A DNA stretch of 64,000 nucleotides from Lachnospiraceae bacterium (lineage in GTDB: Bacteria; Bacillota; Clostridia; Lachnospirales; Lachnospiraceae), in assembly GCA_902363445.1 (NCBI GenBank), contig CABJAB010000003.1, positions 434,001 to 498,000 on the forward strand. Reading direction: 5' to 3'. The translations under genes and the position numbers were made by a program. Below the pieces are notes generated by a model that searched no databases, was not told the DNA's origin, and was given only the letters and a program-made list of their open reading frames with translations. Shown here piece after piece: positions 49,778 through 58,656 of this stretch; the stretch's first letter is position 1; the number at the start of each line of letters is the position of its first letter.

Positions 49778-49839
49778 ATTCACATATTATTAGAGATTAT
49801 GTTTACTAGGTGATCTGTAATAATATGTGAATTTTTTTT
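49778..49839 (+). promoter_or_regulatory. Terminator-like hairpin in the cold-shock leader
   Basis: Perfect 14-bp arms ATTCACATATTATT (49778-49791) and AATAATATGTGAAT (49819-49832), directly followed by eight T. Lies between the promoter and csp. Most transcripts would stop here unless the stem is melted or bound. Confidence 0.75.
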
Positions 49840-49891
49840 GTGGAAACATTGTAACTCTAGAAATCTATATAATATAATGGAGGTACCTTAA

Positions 49892-50092
49892 ATGAATAAC
49901 GGTACAGTAAAGTGGTTTAACTCTGAAAAAGGCTATGGCTTCATCACTGCTGAGAGCGGCGAAGATGTATTCGTACATTTCTCTGCTATCACAGGCGACG
50001 GTTTCAAGACTCTGGACGAAGGTCAGTCTGTGACTTTTGACATTGTTGAAGGCCCCCGCGGCAAGCAGGCTGCTAACGTAGCTAAGATGTAA
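49892..50092 (+). CDS. csp: Cold-shock protein
   Basis: 66 aa. Small OB-fold RNA chaperone that melts RNA structures. RNP1 is [12 protein letters not shown]2 is VFVHFSAI. It begins [19 protein letters not shown] lies eight bases upstream. The leader carries a strong terminator-like hairpin, and cold-shock proteins are known to act as antiterminators, so self-control is a possibility (inference). Confidence 0.98.
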   Translation: MNNGTVKWFNSEKGYGFITAESGEDVFVHFSAITGDGFKTLDEGQSVTFDIVEGPRGKQAANVAKM

Positions 50093-50106
50093 TTAAACCA
50101 ATCAGA

Positions 50107-50136
50107 AAAGAGAGCGTGATACGCTCTCTTTTTTTG
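50107..50136 (+). terminator. Terminator after csp
   Basis: AAGAGAGCG - TGATA - CGCTCTCTT followed by T residues. Confidence 0.95.
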
Positions 50137-50161
50137 TTCCCATCCGAATGTCAAACGCCGC

Positions 50162-51979
50162 CTATCTGCCCACCTTAAGAGCCAGCTTTAAAAACTCAAA
50201 TATACTCTCTGTATCCGACTCCCTGTACAGGATCTCCCTGGCCAGCACCGGCCTGTCTGTGATGATGTTATCCACCTGGAGGCGCTTCATACGGCTGAGC
50301 TCCGATTTCGTATTGACCGTCCAGGCGTGGACCTCTTTACCAAAGTCATGGGCGCTCTTTACCAGGCTGGAGGTCACAAAGCTGGAACGGATGCTGAAAA
50401 AGTCTATATTCTCGTCCTCAAAGTAATTTCCATATGCCGCCGTCAGGATGTACCCTGTGCGGATATCCGGATTCTGTTCCTTTACCTCCTTGAGATACCG
50501 ATAGCTTGTGGAGCTGAGCACCACCTGTGCTTCCATACCATGGTCTTCAATAAGCTGCAGGGTTTTTTCCACAAGCGTATCGCTCAGACGGTTGGCCTTC
50601 AGCTCGATATTCATGTTAATGCGCCCTTTGCACGCTTCCAGGGCCTGCTCCAGAGTCGGAATCTGAGTCCCTGTAAACTCGTCAGAAAACCACGATCCGA
50701 AATCCAAAAGCAGCAGATCTCCATACGTATAATCCCAAAGCCGCCCTTCTGTCCCCGTCGTCCGTTTCAGGCTGGCATCGTGATGGACCACGATAATTCC
50801 ATCCTTTGTCTCCTGAACATCGATTTCCACATAGTCCGACATGGTGTCAATAGCCCCTTCAATAGCCGGCAGGGTATTTTCCGGGGCCTCGAAAGAATTT
50901 CCCCTGTGGGAAGTGATCTTCGCTTCAGAAATGATCGCGCTGGCTTTTACGGCGCCCGTATATACGCTGTCATACGCATACAGCGCCCCGGCCGCGGCCA
51001 GGCAGGAAATCACGATCACGGTGAATACCCGGCGTATCCCCGCGGACAGATGATAATGATAGGGAGGAATCTCCCATTCATATTTTTTATTTTGATACCG
51101 GTACAGTAAAAAGGTCAGGCTGCCAAGGTTCAGATACAGGCCTGCTATGGACGCCAGAATCAGAGCAGCGATATCTATATCATTGCTGATGGTCAGAATC
51201 AGCGCCAGTTCTGTGGATCTGTCCGCAAAGAGGACCACTGCCAGGGCCGCCAGGACCTTCAGGACAAACTGTCCCACGTAATAGAGGAGATAGGCAAAAA
51301 GATTGGAGCCGGCCAGCAGCCCGATGGTAGGCAGCCAATGCCTCCGGAATATTTTTCTGCTCTTTTCCGATGATTCCCGAAACCGCACATCACGCAGGAT
51401 GGAGATGGCCGGCACATACACATATATTAGACTGACGCAGGCCATGACTGCCATCAGGGCCCATGCCAATATCTTCACCAGCCGGAAGCCGGCCAGCTCC
51501 GTGACTATATAGCTGAGCGGTCTTATATGCTTCACAAGGCGCAGCAGGATCCAACTGCCGGTCAGCAGATAAAAATTAGCATTGACAAGCAGAATCCTGG
51601 CATTTTTTGTCTGGAACAGCTCCACCAAATTCTTCATGCCGAAGATCAGCATCTTTATGGGACTCATTTCTTCTTTGACCACTCCCGCCTGAAACGCCGT
51701 ATACAAGACGCACATTTCCAAGCACACAAAAAACAGGCAGAGCAGCAAAAAGCCCGCCAGAACCAAAATGGTCACTGGCGAACAAAAAAACTTCAGGGCG
51801 TTTCTGGCTGTCAGATAACTGAACCCCGCTTTTTTAAGGGCAAAGGAAATTCCACGGCTGGCGGCCTCAATGAGGACAAATACCGTGAAAATCCGGTATA
51901 ATATTTCAAATATGAGGATACTGCCCCGGTTTGTCCGGAGCATCCCCCTCATATCATGTATCATTCTGCGCATTCCCAT
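50162..51979 (-). CDS. Membrane-bound glycerophosphodiester phosphodiesterase
   Basis: 605 aa. N-terminal half (about 1-330) has eight or so membrane helices of the GPDPase_memb type (PF10110). C-terminal GDPD domain: ITSHRGNSFEAPENTLPAIEGA, YVEIDVQETKDGIIVVHHDASLKRTTG with catalytic His pair and metal Glu/Asp, then INMNIELKAN and DNIITDRP. It hydrolyses glycerophosphodiesters, perhaps polymer or lipid head groups outside. ATG at 51979; 51973 is an alternative. 10 bp after the natB-like stop, so the last gene of the padR operon. Confidence 0.95.
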   Translation of the reverse strand: MGMRRMIHDMRGMLRTNRGSILIFEILYRIFTVFVLIEAASRGISFALKKAGFSYLTARNALKFFCSPVTILVLAGFLLLCLFFVCLEMCVLYTAFQAGVVKEEMSPIKMLIFGMKNLVELFQTKNARILLVNANFYLLTGSWILLRLVKHIRPLSYIVTELAGFRLVKILAWALMAVMACVSLIYVYVPAISILRDVRFRESSEKSRKIFRRHWLPTIGLLAGSNLFAYLLYYVGQFVLKVLAALAVVLFADRSTELALILTISNDIDIAALILASIAGLYLNLGSLTFLLYRYQNKKYEWEIPPYHYHLSAGIRRVFTVIVISCLAAAGALYAYDSVYTGAVKASAIISEAKITSHRGNSFEAPENTLPAIEGAIDTMSDYVEIDVQETKDGIIVVHHDASLKRTTGTEGRLWDYTYGDLLLLDFGSWFSDEFTGTQIPTLEQALEACKGRINMNIELKANRLSDTLVEKTLQLIEDHGMEAQVVLSSTSYRYLKEVKEQNPDIRTGYILTAAYGNYFEDENIDFFSIRSSFVTSSLVKSAHDFGKEVHAWTVNTKSELSRMKRLQVDNIITDRPVLAREILYRESDTESIFEFLKLALKVGR

Positions 51980-51989
51980 CCACTCCAGA

Positions 51990-53282
51990 TCACTGGTCTT
52001 TTTCCCGGCTCATTTTCAGAGCGCGGCTTAATTTAATGGGATTTCCGTACATCAGCGTACCCATGCGGTATATCTTCGCGCCACCAATGGCGGCCACAGC
52101 GATCGAGCCCAGCAGAAGGACCAAAGAAACGGCTATCTCCCACACGGCGACATTGCCCATGGCGACCCTCGCGAACATGGCGTTCGGCGAAGTGAACGGA
52201 ATGAAGGAAAGAATCTTCATCAAGGTACCGTCACTGTTTGGAAGGTTAAAGATCGTCAGCAAAAAGCTCATGATAAACACAAACATCAGCGGCCCGGCCG
52301 TACGGCTCACATCCTCGGTCTTGGACACCAGGGCTCCCAGCACTCCATAACAGAACGCGTAAAGCACATAGCCCAGGATACCGAATACTGCAAAAGCCAG
52401 GAGCACCTGAGCCGGAATCTGGAACACAAAATCCAGCATGCCGTTCCATGCTTCTCTGCTGGCCCCATAGGATGCCAGCGCCGCGCCGATGATCACGCCC
52501 ACCTGCAGGAAGCTGGCCACCGTCCCCGCCAGCACCTTGCCAAAGATCAGGCTGTTGCTGCTGGTACTGGTCACCAATACCTCCATGGCCCGGTTGCTCT
52601 TTTCCTGGGCAACCGACGTGGCTACGGAATTTCCATATATCAACACCATAAAATATACCACAAAAATCAGCAAATAGGTATATAAATAATTTTTTACGCT
52701 GTCTTTCCCCAGTACAACAGTCTCCGATGTCATGGGAGTATTGTAGATTTCCTCAATTTCGCCCGCATCCGCTCCGATTTCCTGCAGCCGGCCCTGACGG
52801 TACATCACGCCCATGGCATAATCAAATACCTCATTCACAGAATCACTGAAGCTCCTGTTTTTTACATAGTAACGGTAATCTGTCGGAGACTCCACCACAA
52901 AGCCGCACCGTTTTCCGTCCGCGCTCTCGGAATCTTCTGTCTGCCCGCCATTCTCCACGAGCCCTTTGACCGCCTCTTCCGAATCGGCTTTTTCGACCCT
53001 GGCAGAAGGGAACAGCTGTGCTACCAGCTCCTCCATCTGTCCGCCCTTATCGTATAAATATATGGTACCGTCGTATTCGCTGAGTGCTGTCTCTGATTCT
53101 GTCTTGGTGCTGCTCCCCTCGTTTCCTTTAAGCCCCGGAATGATTCCCGATAAGTCTATAAACGAAGGAAGGCTCAGCAAGATCGCAAACAGCAGCGCGA
53201 AGCCGACCGTTATCCCGATGTAAGATTTACTTTTCACATATCCCTGAAGTTCATGTCTCCATACAATCCCAAACTGTTTCAT
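51990..53282 (-). CDS. ABC-2 type transporter permease (NatB-like)
   Basis: 430 aa. One N-terminal membrane helix, a long extracellular domain (about 40-190), then five or six helices. Marks: QEKSNRAMEVLVTSTSSNSLIFGKVLAG, characteristic of NatB/YhaP ABC-2 permeases, and LSFIPFTSPNAMFARVAMG. Its start overlaps the stop of the ATPase by ATGA. The pair may extrude Na+ or a drug/peptide. Confidence 0.95.
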   Translation of the reverse strand: MKQFGIVWRHELQGYVKSKSYIGITVGFALLFAILLSLPSFIDLSGIIPGLKGNEGSSTKTESETALSEYDGTIYLYDKGGQMEELVAQLFPSARVEKADSEEAVKGLVENGGQTEDSESADGKRCGFVVESPTDYRYYVKNRSFSDSVNEVFDYAMGVMYRQGRLQEIGADAGEIEEIYNTPMTSETVVLGKDSVKNYLYTYLLIFVVYFMVLIYGNSVATSVAQEKSNRAMEVLVTSTSSNSLIFGKVLAGTVASFLQVGVIIGAALASYGASREAWNGMLDFVFQIPAQVLLAFAVFGILGYVLYAFCYGVLGALVSKTEDVSRTAGPLMFVFIMSFLLTIFNLPNSDGTLMKILSFIPFTSPNAMFARVAMGNVAVWEIAVSLVLLLGSIAVAAIGGAKIYRMGTLMYGNPIKLSRALKMSREKDQ

Positions 53283-54196
53283 GCCTCGTCACCTGCTTTC
53301 ATTACAAAGATATCGTTAAGGGACGGCTCATAATTTCCCGTCTGCTCCAGATCAATATCGGACGCGGCCAGCATTTCCAGCAGTTTCTTCTTAGCCTCTT
53401 TGCAGACCCCTTCCAATATGAGATAGTCCTTTTTCTTCTTTACCACCTTCACCACATCGCTGAATTCCTTTTCAAGCTTCTCTTCCAGGGCATCCGGCGG
53501 ATAATTAGATGCGGAAATGGTCAGCCTGTTTTCCCCATAGGAGCGTTTGATCTCCCTCAGGTTCCCATTCAGAACGATCTGGCCATGATTGATTATGGCA
53601 ATCTCCTCACAGAATTCCTCTACATAATTCATCTGGTGGCTGGAAAAAATCACCAGTCTGCCCAGAGCGATCTGTTCCTTGACTACGTTCTTAAGTATTT
53701 GTGAGTTCACCGGATCAAGACCGGAAAACGGTTCATCCAGGATAATGATATCCGGATTGCATATCAAGGTCTGCGCCAGCTGTACCTTCTGCTGGTTGCC
53801 TTTGGAAAGCGTCTCCAGCTTCCGGTCCGCGTACTCGCCGATGCCCAAGCGTTCCAGCCATGCTTTACCGCTCTCTTTCGCTTCTCGCTGGCCCATCCCC
53901 CTCAGATTGGCAAGATAGACCATCTGCTCCATAACCTTCTTTTTCGGATACAGGCCGCGCTCCTCAGGCAGGTAACCGATCTTATACTCTCTTGGAATGA
54001 ACATTCGCCCATCCATAAGAATTTCCCCGGAATTCGCCCGAAACACATCCATCAGGACGCGGATCGTCGTCGTCTTTCCCGCTCCGTTCCTTCCGAGAAG
54101 CCCCAGCGCTTTTCCATTCTCCACTTCAAAGGAGATGCCATGGAGGATCTCTTTATCGCCAAAGCTTTTCCTAATCTCTCTCACTTCCAGTTTCAT
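53279..54196 (-). CDS. ABC transporter ATPase (NatA-like)
   Basis: 305 aa. Walker A GLLGRNGAGKTTTIRVLM, Q-loop GYLPEERGLYPKKKV, signature LSKGNQQKVQ, Walker B DIIILDEPFSGLDPVNS, H-loop FSSHQM. The C-terminal ~80 residues are of the extended NatA type (DUF4162). Translationally coupled to the permease. 50 bp downstream of the DUF2812 stop. Confidence 0.97.
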   Translation of the reverse strand: MKLEVREIRKSFGDKEILHGISFEVENGKALGLLGRNGAGKTTTIRVLMDVFRANSGEILMDGRMFIPREYKIGYLPEERGLYPKKKVMEQMVYLANLRGMGQREAKESGKAWLERLGIGEYADRKLETLSKGNQQKVQLAQTLICNPDIIILDEPFSGLDPVNSQILKNVVKEQIALGRLVIFSSHQMNYVEEFCEEIAIINHGQIVLNGNLREIKRSYGENRLTISASNYPPDALEEKLEKEFSDVVKVVKKKKDYLILEGVCKEAKKKLLEMLAASDIDLEQTGNYEPSLNDIFVMKAGDEA

Positions 54197-54246
54197 CTCA
54201 ATATTCCTTTCTTATTGATTTGTCAGATTTTTCTGTCTCAACGCTA

Positions 54247-55344
54247 TTACATAAGGGCGCCTACGATGCCTCCAATGACAGCGCCGATCAGCCCGCATAC
54301 CACCATGAACACTGCCATGCCTCCAAAAGCGGAGGTAATGCGGATTCCTTTTTTATACCGTTCATCATTGAGCAGGACCGCTCCGGATCCAACCTCGGCG
54401 CGATACAGGATATTCCGGCTCTCCACAGCGCCCACAAACTCCCATCCTGCGGCCTCAGCCTCCCGGAGACTCTGCACCTGCCAGTCATTGTTGCAGCCCT
54501 CCCAGTCCTTTCCATCCTTGAAAACTCCCGCTCCTGCCTTCTTCCTCCGTTTATTAGTCAGATATCTGGTATCCATCATATAAGAATACCGGCCCGGCTC
54601 GCCTTTGGAAAAGAAATAGCGGAATATCCTCATATCCTTGACATGATATCCTTCCTGTGCTTTTTTCTCCAGGAACCGCTCCAGACCGCCGATCGTCAGA
54701 ACCACTTTTCTGACTGTCACCATATCGTTTCTTCCATACAATGCGGTCCATTCTTCCAGAGACAGCCGGAGCTCTTTTGCATACAGATTTCCCCATCTCA
54801 GGAAAATAATACATAGTATCAGGCAGACTGCCACATATATCATAGAAAATGCCGAAAACCAGGCAACCTCCTCTGTCCCCGGACTGTAGTAAAAGCAAAT
54901 GCCCATGAGCAGAATAAAGATATCGATCCAGATGAACAATTGGACCTTCATCATGAAAAAGCTTCTGTACCGTTCCGCCCTCCTGGCTCTGTCCTCCGGG
55001 CTGTCATAGAGCTCATTGACCTCCCCTTCTGCATACGGCTTCGCCAGATAGTAATTCTGTCCCTCGTCGTGGCATACGGTCTTCCATCCCATCTCTGCGG
55101 CCATGTCCATCAGGTCGGTCTTTTCCTCGATTTCTCGCTTTGTCGGGTTCTTTGATAAGTCAAACCGTTCCACATCATAGACCATATGGACAGGCTCGCT
55201 TTTATCAAATGTATAGAACACCCCCATCGTGACATCTCTGAGCAGCCATCCCTTTTTGGACTGTTCTTCCAACCAGAGGCGTTCTTTCATGAGGCTGATA
55301 TACCACTTAAAAACCTTTTTAGTGTCATTCTTGTCCTGTCCCAT
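54247..55344 (-). CDS. DUF2812 membrane protein
   Basis: 365 aa from the ATG at 55344 (GGGGGAG seven bases upstream; the frame extends to 55380). N-terminal cytosolic DUF2812 domain (KVFKWYISLMKERLWLEEQ, SKKGWLLRDVTMGVFYTF, MVYDVERFD), then two helices (about 140-200), a second DUF2812-like half, and a C-terminal pair of helices (AFGGMAVFMVVCGLIGAVIGG). DUF2812 genes are nearly always next to padR genes; the role is unknown. It starts inside the end of padR (20-bp overlap). Confidence 0.9.
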   Translation of the reverse strand: MGQDKNDTKKVFKWYISLMKERLWLEEQSKKGWLLRDVTMGVFYTFDKSEPVHMVYDVERFDLSKNPTKREIEEKTDLMDMAAEMGWKTVCHDEGQNYYLAKPYAEGEVNELYDSPEDRARRAERYRSFFMMKVQLFIWIDIFILLMGICFYYSPGTEEVAWFSAFSMIYVAVCLILCIIFLRWGNLYAKELRLSLEEWTALYGRNDMVTVRKVVLTIGGLERFLEKKAQEGYHVKDMRIFRYFFSKGEPGRYSYMMDTRYLTNKRRKKAGAGVFKDGKDWEGCNNDWQVQSLREAEAAGWEFVGAVESRNILYRAEVGSGAVLLNDERYKKGIRITSAFGGMAVFMVVCGLIGAVIGGIVGALM

Positions 55345-55675
55345 CTTTAGGCTCCCCCTTTCCCAGAATCTCCAGGCCATTGCCCAGCTGGTATTCCAGA
55401 CGTTCTGTCTCCAGCCTCAGCACTTCTCTTCCCGTCTCGGTGATCTGATAGGTCTTTTTCCCATTCTGCTGTGAAACAATATCGATAAGCCCGTCTTCCA
55501 TCAAACGGCCGGTCATTGTATAGAGGGTCCCTGTCCCCAGCCGTATCCGTCCCTCCGTAAGGCGGCTGACAAACTGCATGACGGCATAGCCGTGTCGGGG
55601 CTCAGTAACAGCCAGGAGCGTGTAATAGGTAGTCTCTGTCATCGGCCTGTATTTTTTTAATAGCGCCTCTGTCAC
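55325..55675 (-). CDS. PadR-family transcriptional regulator
   Basis: 116 aa. Winged helix: PMTETTYYTLLAVTEPRHGYAVMQ, LGTGTLYTMTGRLMEDGLI and a long C-terminal helix for dimerising (ETERLEYQLGNGLEILGKG). A GTG at 55675 is spaced best from the GGAGGAGG site; a TTG at 55678 is also possible. It probably represses its own five-gene operon through the site at 55739-55755. Confidence 0.93.
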   Translation of the reverse strand: MTEALLKKYRPMTETTYYTLLAVTEPRHGYAVMQFVSRLTEGRIRLGTGTLYTMTGRLMEDGLIDIVSQQNGKKTYQITETGREVLRLETERLEYQLGNGLEILGKGEPKDGTGQE

Positions 55676-55738
55676 CAATGCTCCTCCTCCTTTCAGAGTC
55701 TCGATCTCCTATCGCGCCTCGACATGTCGTCATCCAAC

Positions 55739-55798
55739 ATGTCGACCATCGACATATTCTCTGTGCATATAATAGCATAACAAAAGAAGCCCTGTCAA
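55739..55798 (-). promoter_or_regulatory. padR operon promoter with PadR-type operator
   Basis: Minus-strand TTGACA (55798-55793) and TATTAT (55774-55769), 18-bp spacer. Just downstream, a perfect inverted repeat ATGTCGACCATCGACAT (55739-55755) fits the ATGT...ACAT type of PadR sites. A further palindrome CGACATGTCG lies at 55720-55729. Confidence 0.7.
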
Positions 55799-55850
55799 GA
55801 GCTTCCTTAATTATCCATCACACCAATATACAAGAGATACCACAGCCGGC

Positions 55851-56876
55851 TCAGACCAAAAGCCTTTTTACAGAATTTCTCCGTTTCAGCTCGATCTCCA
55901 TCACCACACGTTTCCGCCCGATTTCTTCCTTCCTCAGCTGCTGTACCAAAAGCTTTGCCCCCTCTCTTCCCATTTCAATGGTCGGCCTGACGATGACCGT
56001 GATCCCAGGCACAGAATATCTGGCCAGAAGGTGGTCGTCAAACCCCACAAGAGAAATATCCTGCCCGATGACGGCTCCCCGCTCCGACAGCGCTTCCATA
56101 CAGCCGATACAGGTGAGATTATTGACCGCAACGATCCCGGTAGGCCGCAGTCTGTCCGGCAGATCCCAAAGCTTTTTCATCCCTCTGTAGCCCGTATCCT
56201 CAAAATGCTGCCCTCTCATCATGAGCCGTTTATCAGCCGGGACGCCATACTCCTTCATGGCTCTCTCAAAGCCTGCGATGCGCTGGCCTCCCAGGGACGC
56301 CCCGGGAATCCCCCCGACCAGGCCGATGCGCGTATGTCCATTTAACAGAAGCTCTCTGGCCAGAAGATATCCCCCCTTCGCATTATCGATCTCAACGGTA
56401 TAATAGTCCTGCCCCGGACGATAGCAGTCTATCAGGACCAGCGGTTTTTCCCACCGCCCGTAATCCATATCATCGGGATTTGCCGGTACCACCAGGACGC
56501 CGTCTACCAGCTTGGAAAAACGGCGGTACAGATTCTCGAAGTCTTCCTCTTTAAAGTCCTTCGTGGAAAATATCAGCATCGTATACCCCTGTTCCTTCAG
56601 ATATTCTTCCGCCCCCTGGATGACCGCTCCATTAAAATCATTGGTGAAATCCGGAACTACCATCATGATGGTCCTGGTCTGTCCGGTGACCATGGAAACT
56701 GCCAGGCCGTTCTGGACATATCCCAGCTCTTCCACCGCTTCCTTTACTTTCTTTTCTGTCTTCGGGCTGACCTTGTCCAGACCGTTTAACACCCTGGACA
56801 CCGTCGAGATCGCGACTCCAGCCCGCTTCGCCACATCCTTGATCGTCACATCTCTGCTGCCTCTGTCCCTGTCCAT
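55851..56876 (-). CDS. LacI-family transcriptional regulator
   Basis: 341 aa from the ATG at 56876 (GAGG-containing leader; ATG at 56888 also in frame). N-terminal HTH: TIKDVAKRAGVAISTVSRVLNGLDKVSPKT, then the periplasmic-binding-like sensor domain (MMVVPDFTNDFNGAVIQGAEEY, GLVGGIPGASLGGQRIAGFE, DISLVGFDDHLLARYSVPGIT). Divergent from the ribokinase operon, with a 24-bp CG-centred palindrome in the gap, so it is very likely its repressor. Confidence 0.95.
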   Translation of the reverse strand: MDRDRGSRDVTIKDVAKRAGVAISTVSRVLNGLDKVSPKTEKKVKEAVEELGYVQNGLAVSMVTGQTRTIMMVVPDFTNDFNGAVIQGAEEYLKEQGYTMLIFSTKDFKEEDFENLYRRFSKLVDGVLVVPANPDDMDYGRWEKPLVLIDCYRPGQDYYTVEIDNAKGGYLLARELLLNGHTRIGLVGGIPGASLGGQRIAGFERAMKEYGVPADKRLMMRGQHFEDTGYRGMKKLWDLPDRLRPTGIVAVNNLTCIGCMEALSERGAVIGQDISLVGFDDHLLARYSVPGITVIVRPTIEMGREGAKLLVQQLRKEEIGRKRVVMEIELKRRNSVKRLLV

Positions 56877-56900
56877 TTTATACCTCATCTCTTATAACGA

Positions 56901-56961
56901 TTGACCATTTTTCCAATCTGTGATAAAATTAATGCAGAAAAATAAAAACGTTTTTATTTTT
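56901..56961 (+). promoter_or_regulatory. Promoter and LacI-type operator of the ribokinase operon
   Basis: TTGACC (56901-56906) and TAAAAT (56924-56929), 17-bp spacer. A perfect 24-bp palindrome (56938-56961) with an A/T-rich arm and a central CG covers the expected start of transcription, as for repressing LacI-family proteins. Confidence 0.75.
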
Positions 56962-56995
56962 AAATTTATTATAATATGGGAAGGAGTATTTTACA

Positions 56996-57988
56996 ATGGC
57001 AAAACCCAAAATTCTTGTGGTAGGCAGTTTCGTTATGGATCAGATCGCCACAACCGAAGTGTTCCCCAGAGAAGGACAGACTGTTTTAGGCGGTACCTTT
57101 TCCAAAGCCCCCGGCGGCAAGGGCGCAAATCAGGCCGTCCAGATGGCCCGCCTGGGCGCCGACGTGACAATGGTAGGGAAGCTCGGCCATGACAGCAACG
57201 GCGAGGACATGGTAAAGACCTGTAAAGAGGCCGGCATTCATACGGAATATATCCTGTATGATGACAAGCTGCCCTCTGGCTGCAGCGTCATCATCCTGGA
57301 GGAGGCCCCCGGAAAGCAGACCGTGAACCGGATCATCGTTCTGTCAGGCTCCAACATGAGCATCACTCCCGATGACATCGCGTTCTTAAAGGAACAGATC
57401 GCAGAATACGACCTGGTAGTCCTTCAGCTGGAGATCCCCATGGAGATCAATGAGCTGGTAGCCTCTTATGCCCATGCAAAGGGAGTGCCTGTCATGCTGA
57501 ATTCCGCTCCCAGCGCGCCTTTATCCGATGAGCTATTTTCTCATCTGACCTATATCTCACCCAATGAGCATGAGGCCTGCGATATGATCGGCATTCAGAT
57601 CAGCCACTCCGGCAAAGACGTGAACATGGAAGAAGCCAAAGCTGCTACTGCCGCTTTGAAAGCCAAAGGTGTGAAAAACGTGCTGATCACCCTCGGAGAA
57701 TCGGGTGCCGTGCTTGACACTGAAAAAGACGGGTTCTTTTACAGCCCCTGTGTATCCGGCATCATGGCAGTAGACCCCACCGCAGCCGGCGATTCCTTTG
57801 TAGGCGCTCTATCCGTTGGGCTCTGCTGCGGCTGGGGCTATGAAGAGACACTTAAATTTGCCAACCACACGGCGGCTCTCACCGTATCGGGCATGGGCGC
57901 GATGCCTTCTCTGCCCACGCTGGACAAGGTGGAAGATTTCATGCGTGAAAAAGCCGGCTCCGCCCCGGATACATCCGTATTGAAATAG
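56996..57988 (+). CDS. rbsK: Ribokinase-family (PfkB) sugar kinase
   Basis: 330 aa. PfkB fold: VVGSFVMDQIATTEVFPREGQT, GGTFSKAPGGKGANQAVQMARLG, and the catalytic AVDPTAAGDSFVGALSVGL with the base Asp. First gene of a three-gene operon with a SIS isomerase and an RbsD/FucU protein. Ribose is the likeliest substrate, but the isomerase neighbour suggests another pentose or hexose could be used. GGGAAGGAG site. Confidence 0.92.
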   Translation: MAKPKILVVGSFVMDQIATTEVFPREGQTVLGGTFSKAPGGKGANQAVQMARLGADVTMVGKLGHDSNGEDMVKTCKEAGIHTEYILYDDKLPSGCSVIILEEAPGKQTVNRIIVLSGSNMSITPDDIAFLKEQIAEYDLVVLQLEIPMEINELVASYAHAKGVPVMLNSAPSAPLSDELFSHLTYISPNEHEACDMIGIQISHSGKDVNMEEAKAATAALKAKGVKNVLITLGESGAVLDTEKDGFFYSPCVSGIMAVDPTAAGDSFVGALSVGLCCGWGYEETLKFANHTAALTVSGMGAMPSLPTLDKVEDFMREKAGSAPDTSVLK

Positions 57989-58017
57989 ATCATCCCATAT
58001 GACAGGAGGAATTATAT

Positions 58018-58629
58018 ATGGAAGCAAAATGCAAAGAATCTTATGACTTTTTCCTGGATACCGTAAAAACGGATCTGAGCGACTTCATTGACCACATGGA
58101 TTACTCAGAGATCGAGGCCGCCGCCGATCTGATCGTTGAAGCTCAGAAAAACGGCAGCCGGGTCCATGTATCCGGTATCGGCAAGCCCGGACATATTTCC
58201 GGGTATATCGCATCCCTGATGTCCTCTACCGGAAATCCCACCTACTTTCTGCACGGCACCGAGGCCGTCCACGGCTCCTGCGGTCAGCTGGTACCCGGCG
58301 ATGTGGTGATTTTTATTTCCAACAGCGGCGAGACTGCGGAAATGCGCTCCACTGTCCTGGCAGTTAAAAATAATGGCTGCAAGGTCATAGGCGTCAGCGG
58401 CAATTCTGAATCCTGGCTCGCCAGAGAAAGTGCCGTCCATCTGTTTGCCGGCATCAAAAAAGAAGGCGGTCCGATGGGACGCGCTCCCCGTATGTCCATC
58501 CTGGCGGAAACTCTAGTGCTTCAGGCACTGAGCGTAGCACTCCAGGCTCAAAAGGACGTGGCTCCCCAGCAGTATGTGAAGTGGCATCCCGGCGGAGCGC
58601 TGGGCAAGCTTCGCGACAATGAGAAATAA
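58018..58629 (+). CDS. SIS-domain sugar-phosphate isomerase (KpsF/GutQ- or HxlB-like)
   Basis: 203 aa, a single SIS domain with no CBS pair. RVHVSGIGKPGHISGYIASLM, STGNPTYFLHGTEAVHGSCGQL, VIFISNSGETAEMRSTVLAVK and WHPGGALGK match the arabinose-5-phosphate isomerase type. It probably interconverts ketose and aldose phosphates. 30 bp after rbsK. Phosphohexuloisomerase is an alternative. Confidence 0.85.
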   Translation: MEAKCKESYDFFLDTVKTDLSDFIDHMDYSEIEAAADLIVEAQKNGSRVHVSGIGKPGHISGYIASLMSSTGNPTYFLHGTEAVHGSCGQLVPGDVVIFISNSGETAEMRSTVLAVKNNGCKVIGVSGNSESWLARESAVHLFAGIKKEGGPMGRAPRMSILAETLVLQALSVALQAQKDVAPQQYVKWHPGGALGKLRDNEK

Positions 58630-58656
58630 TTTTACATTTTAAAGAGGAGGGTTTTT

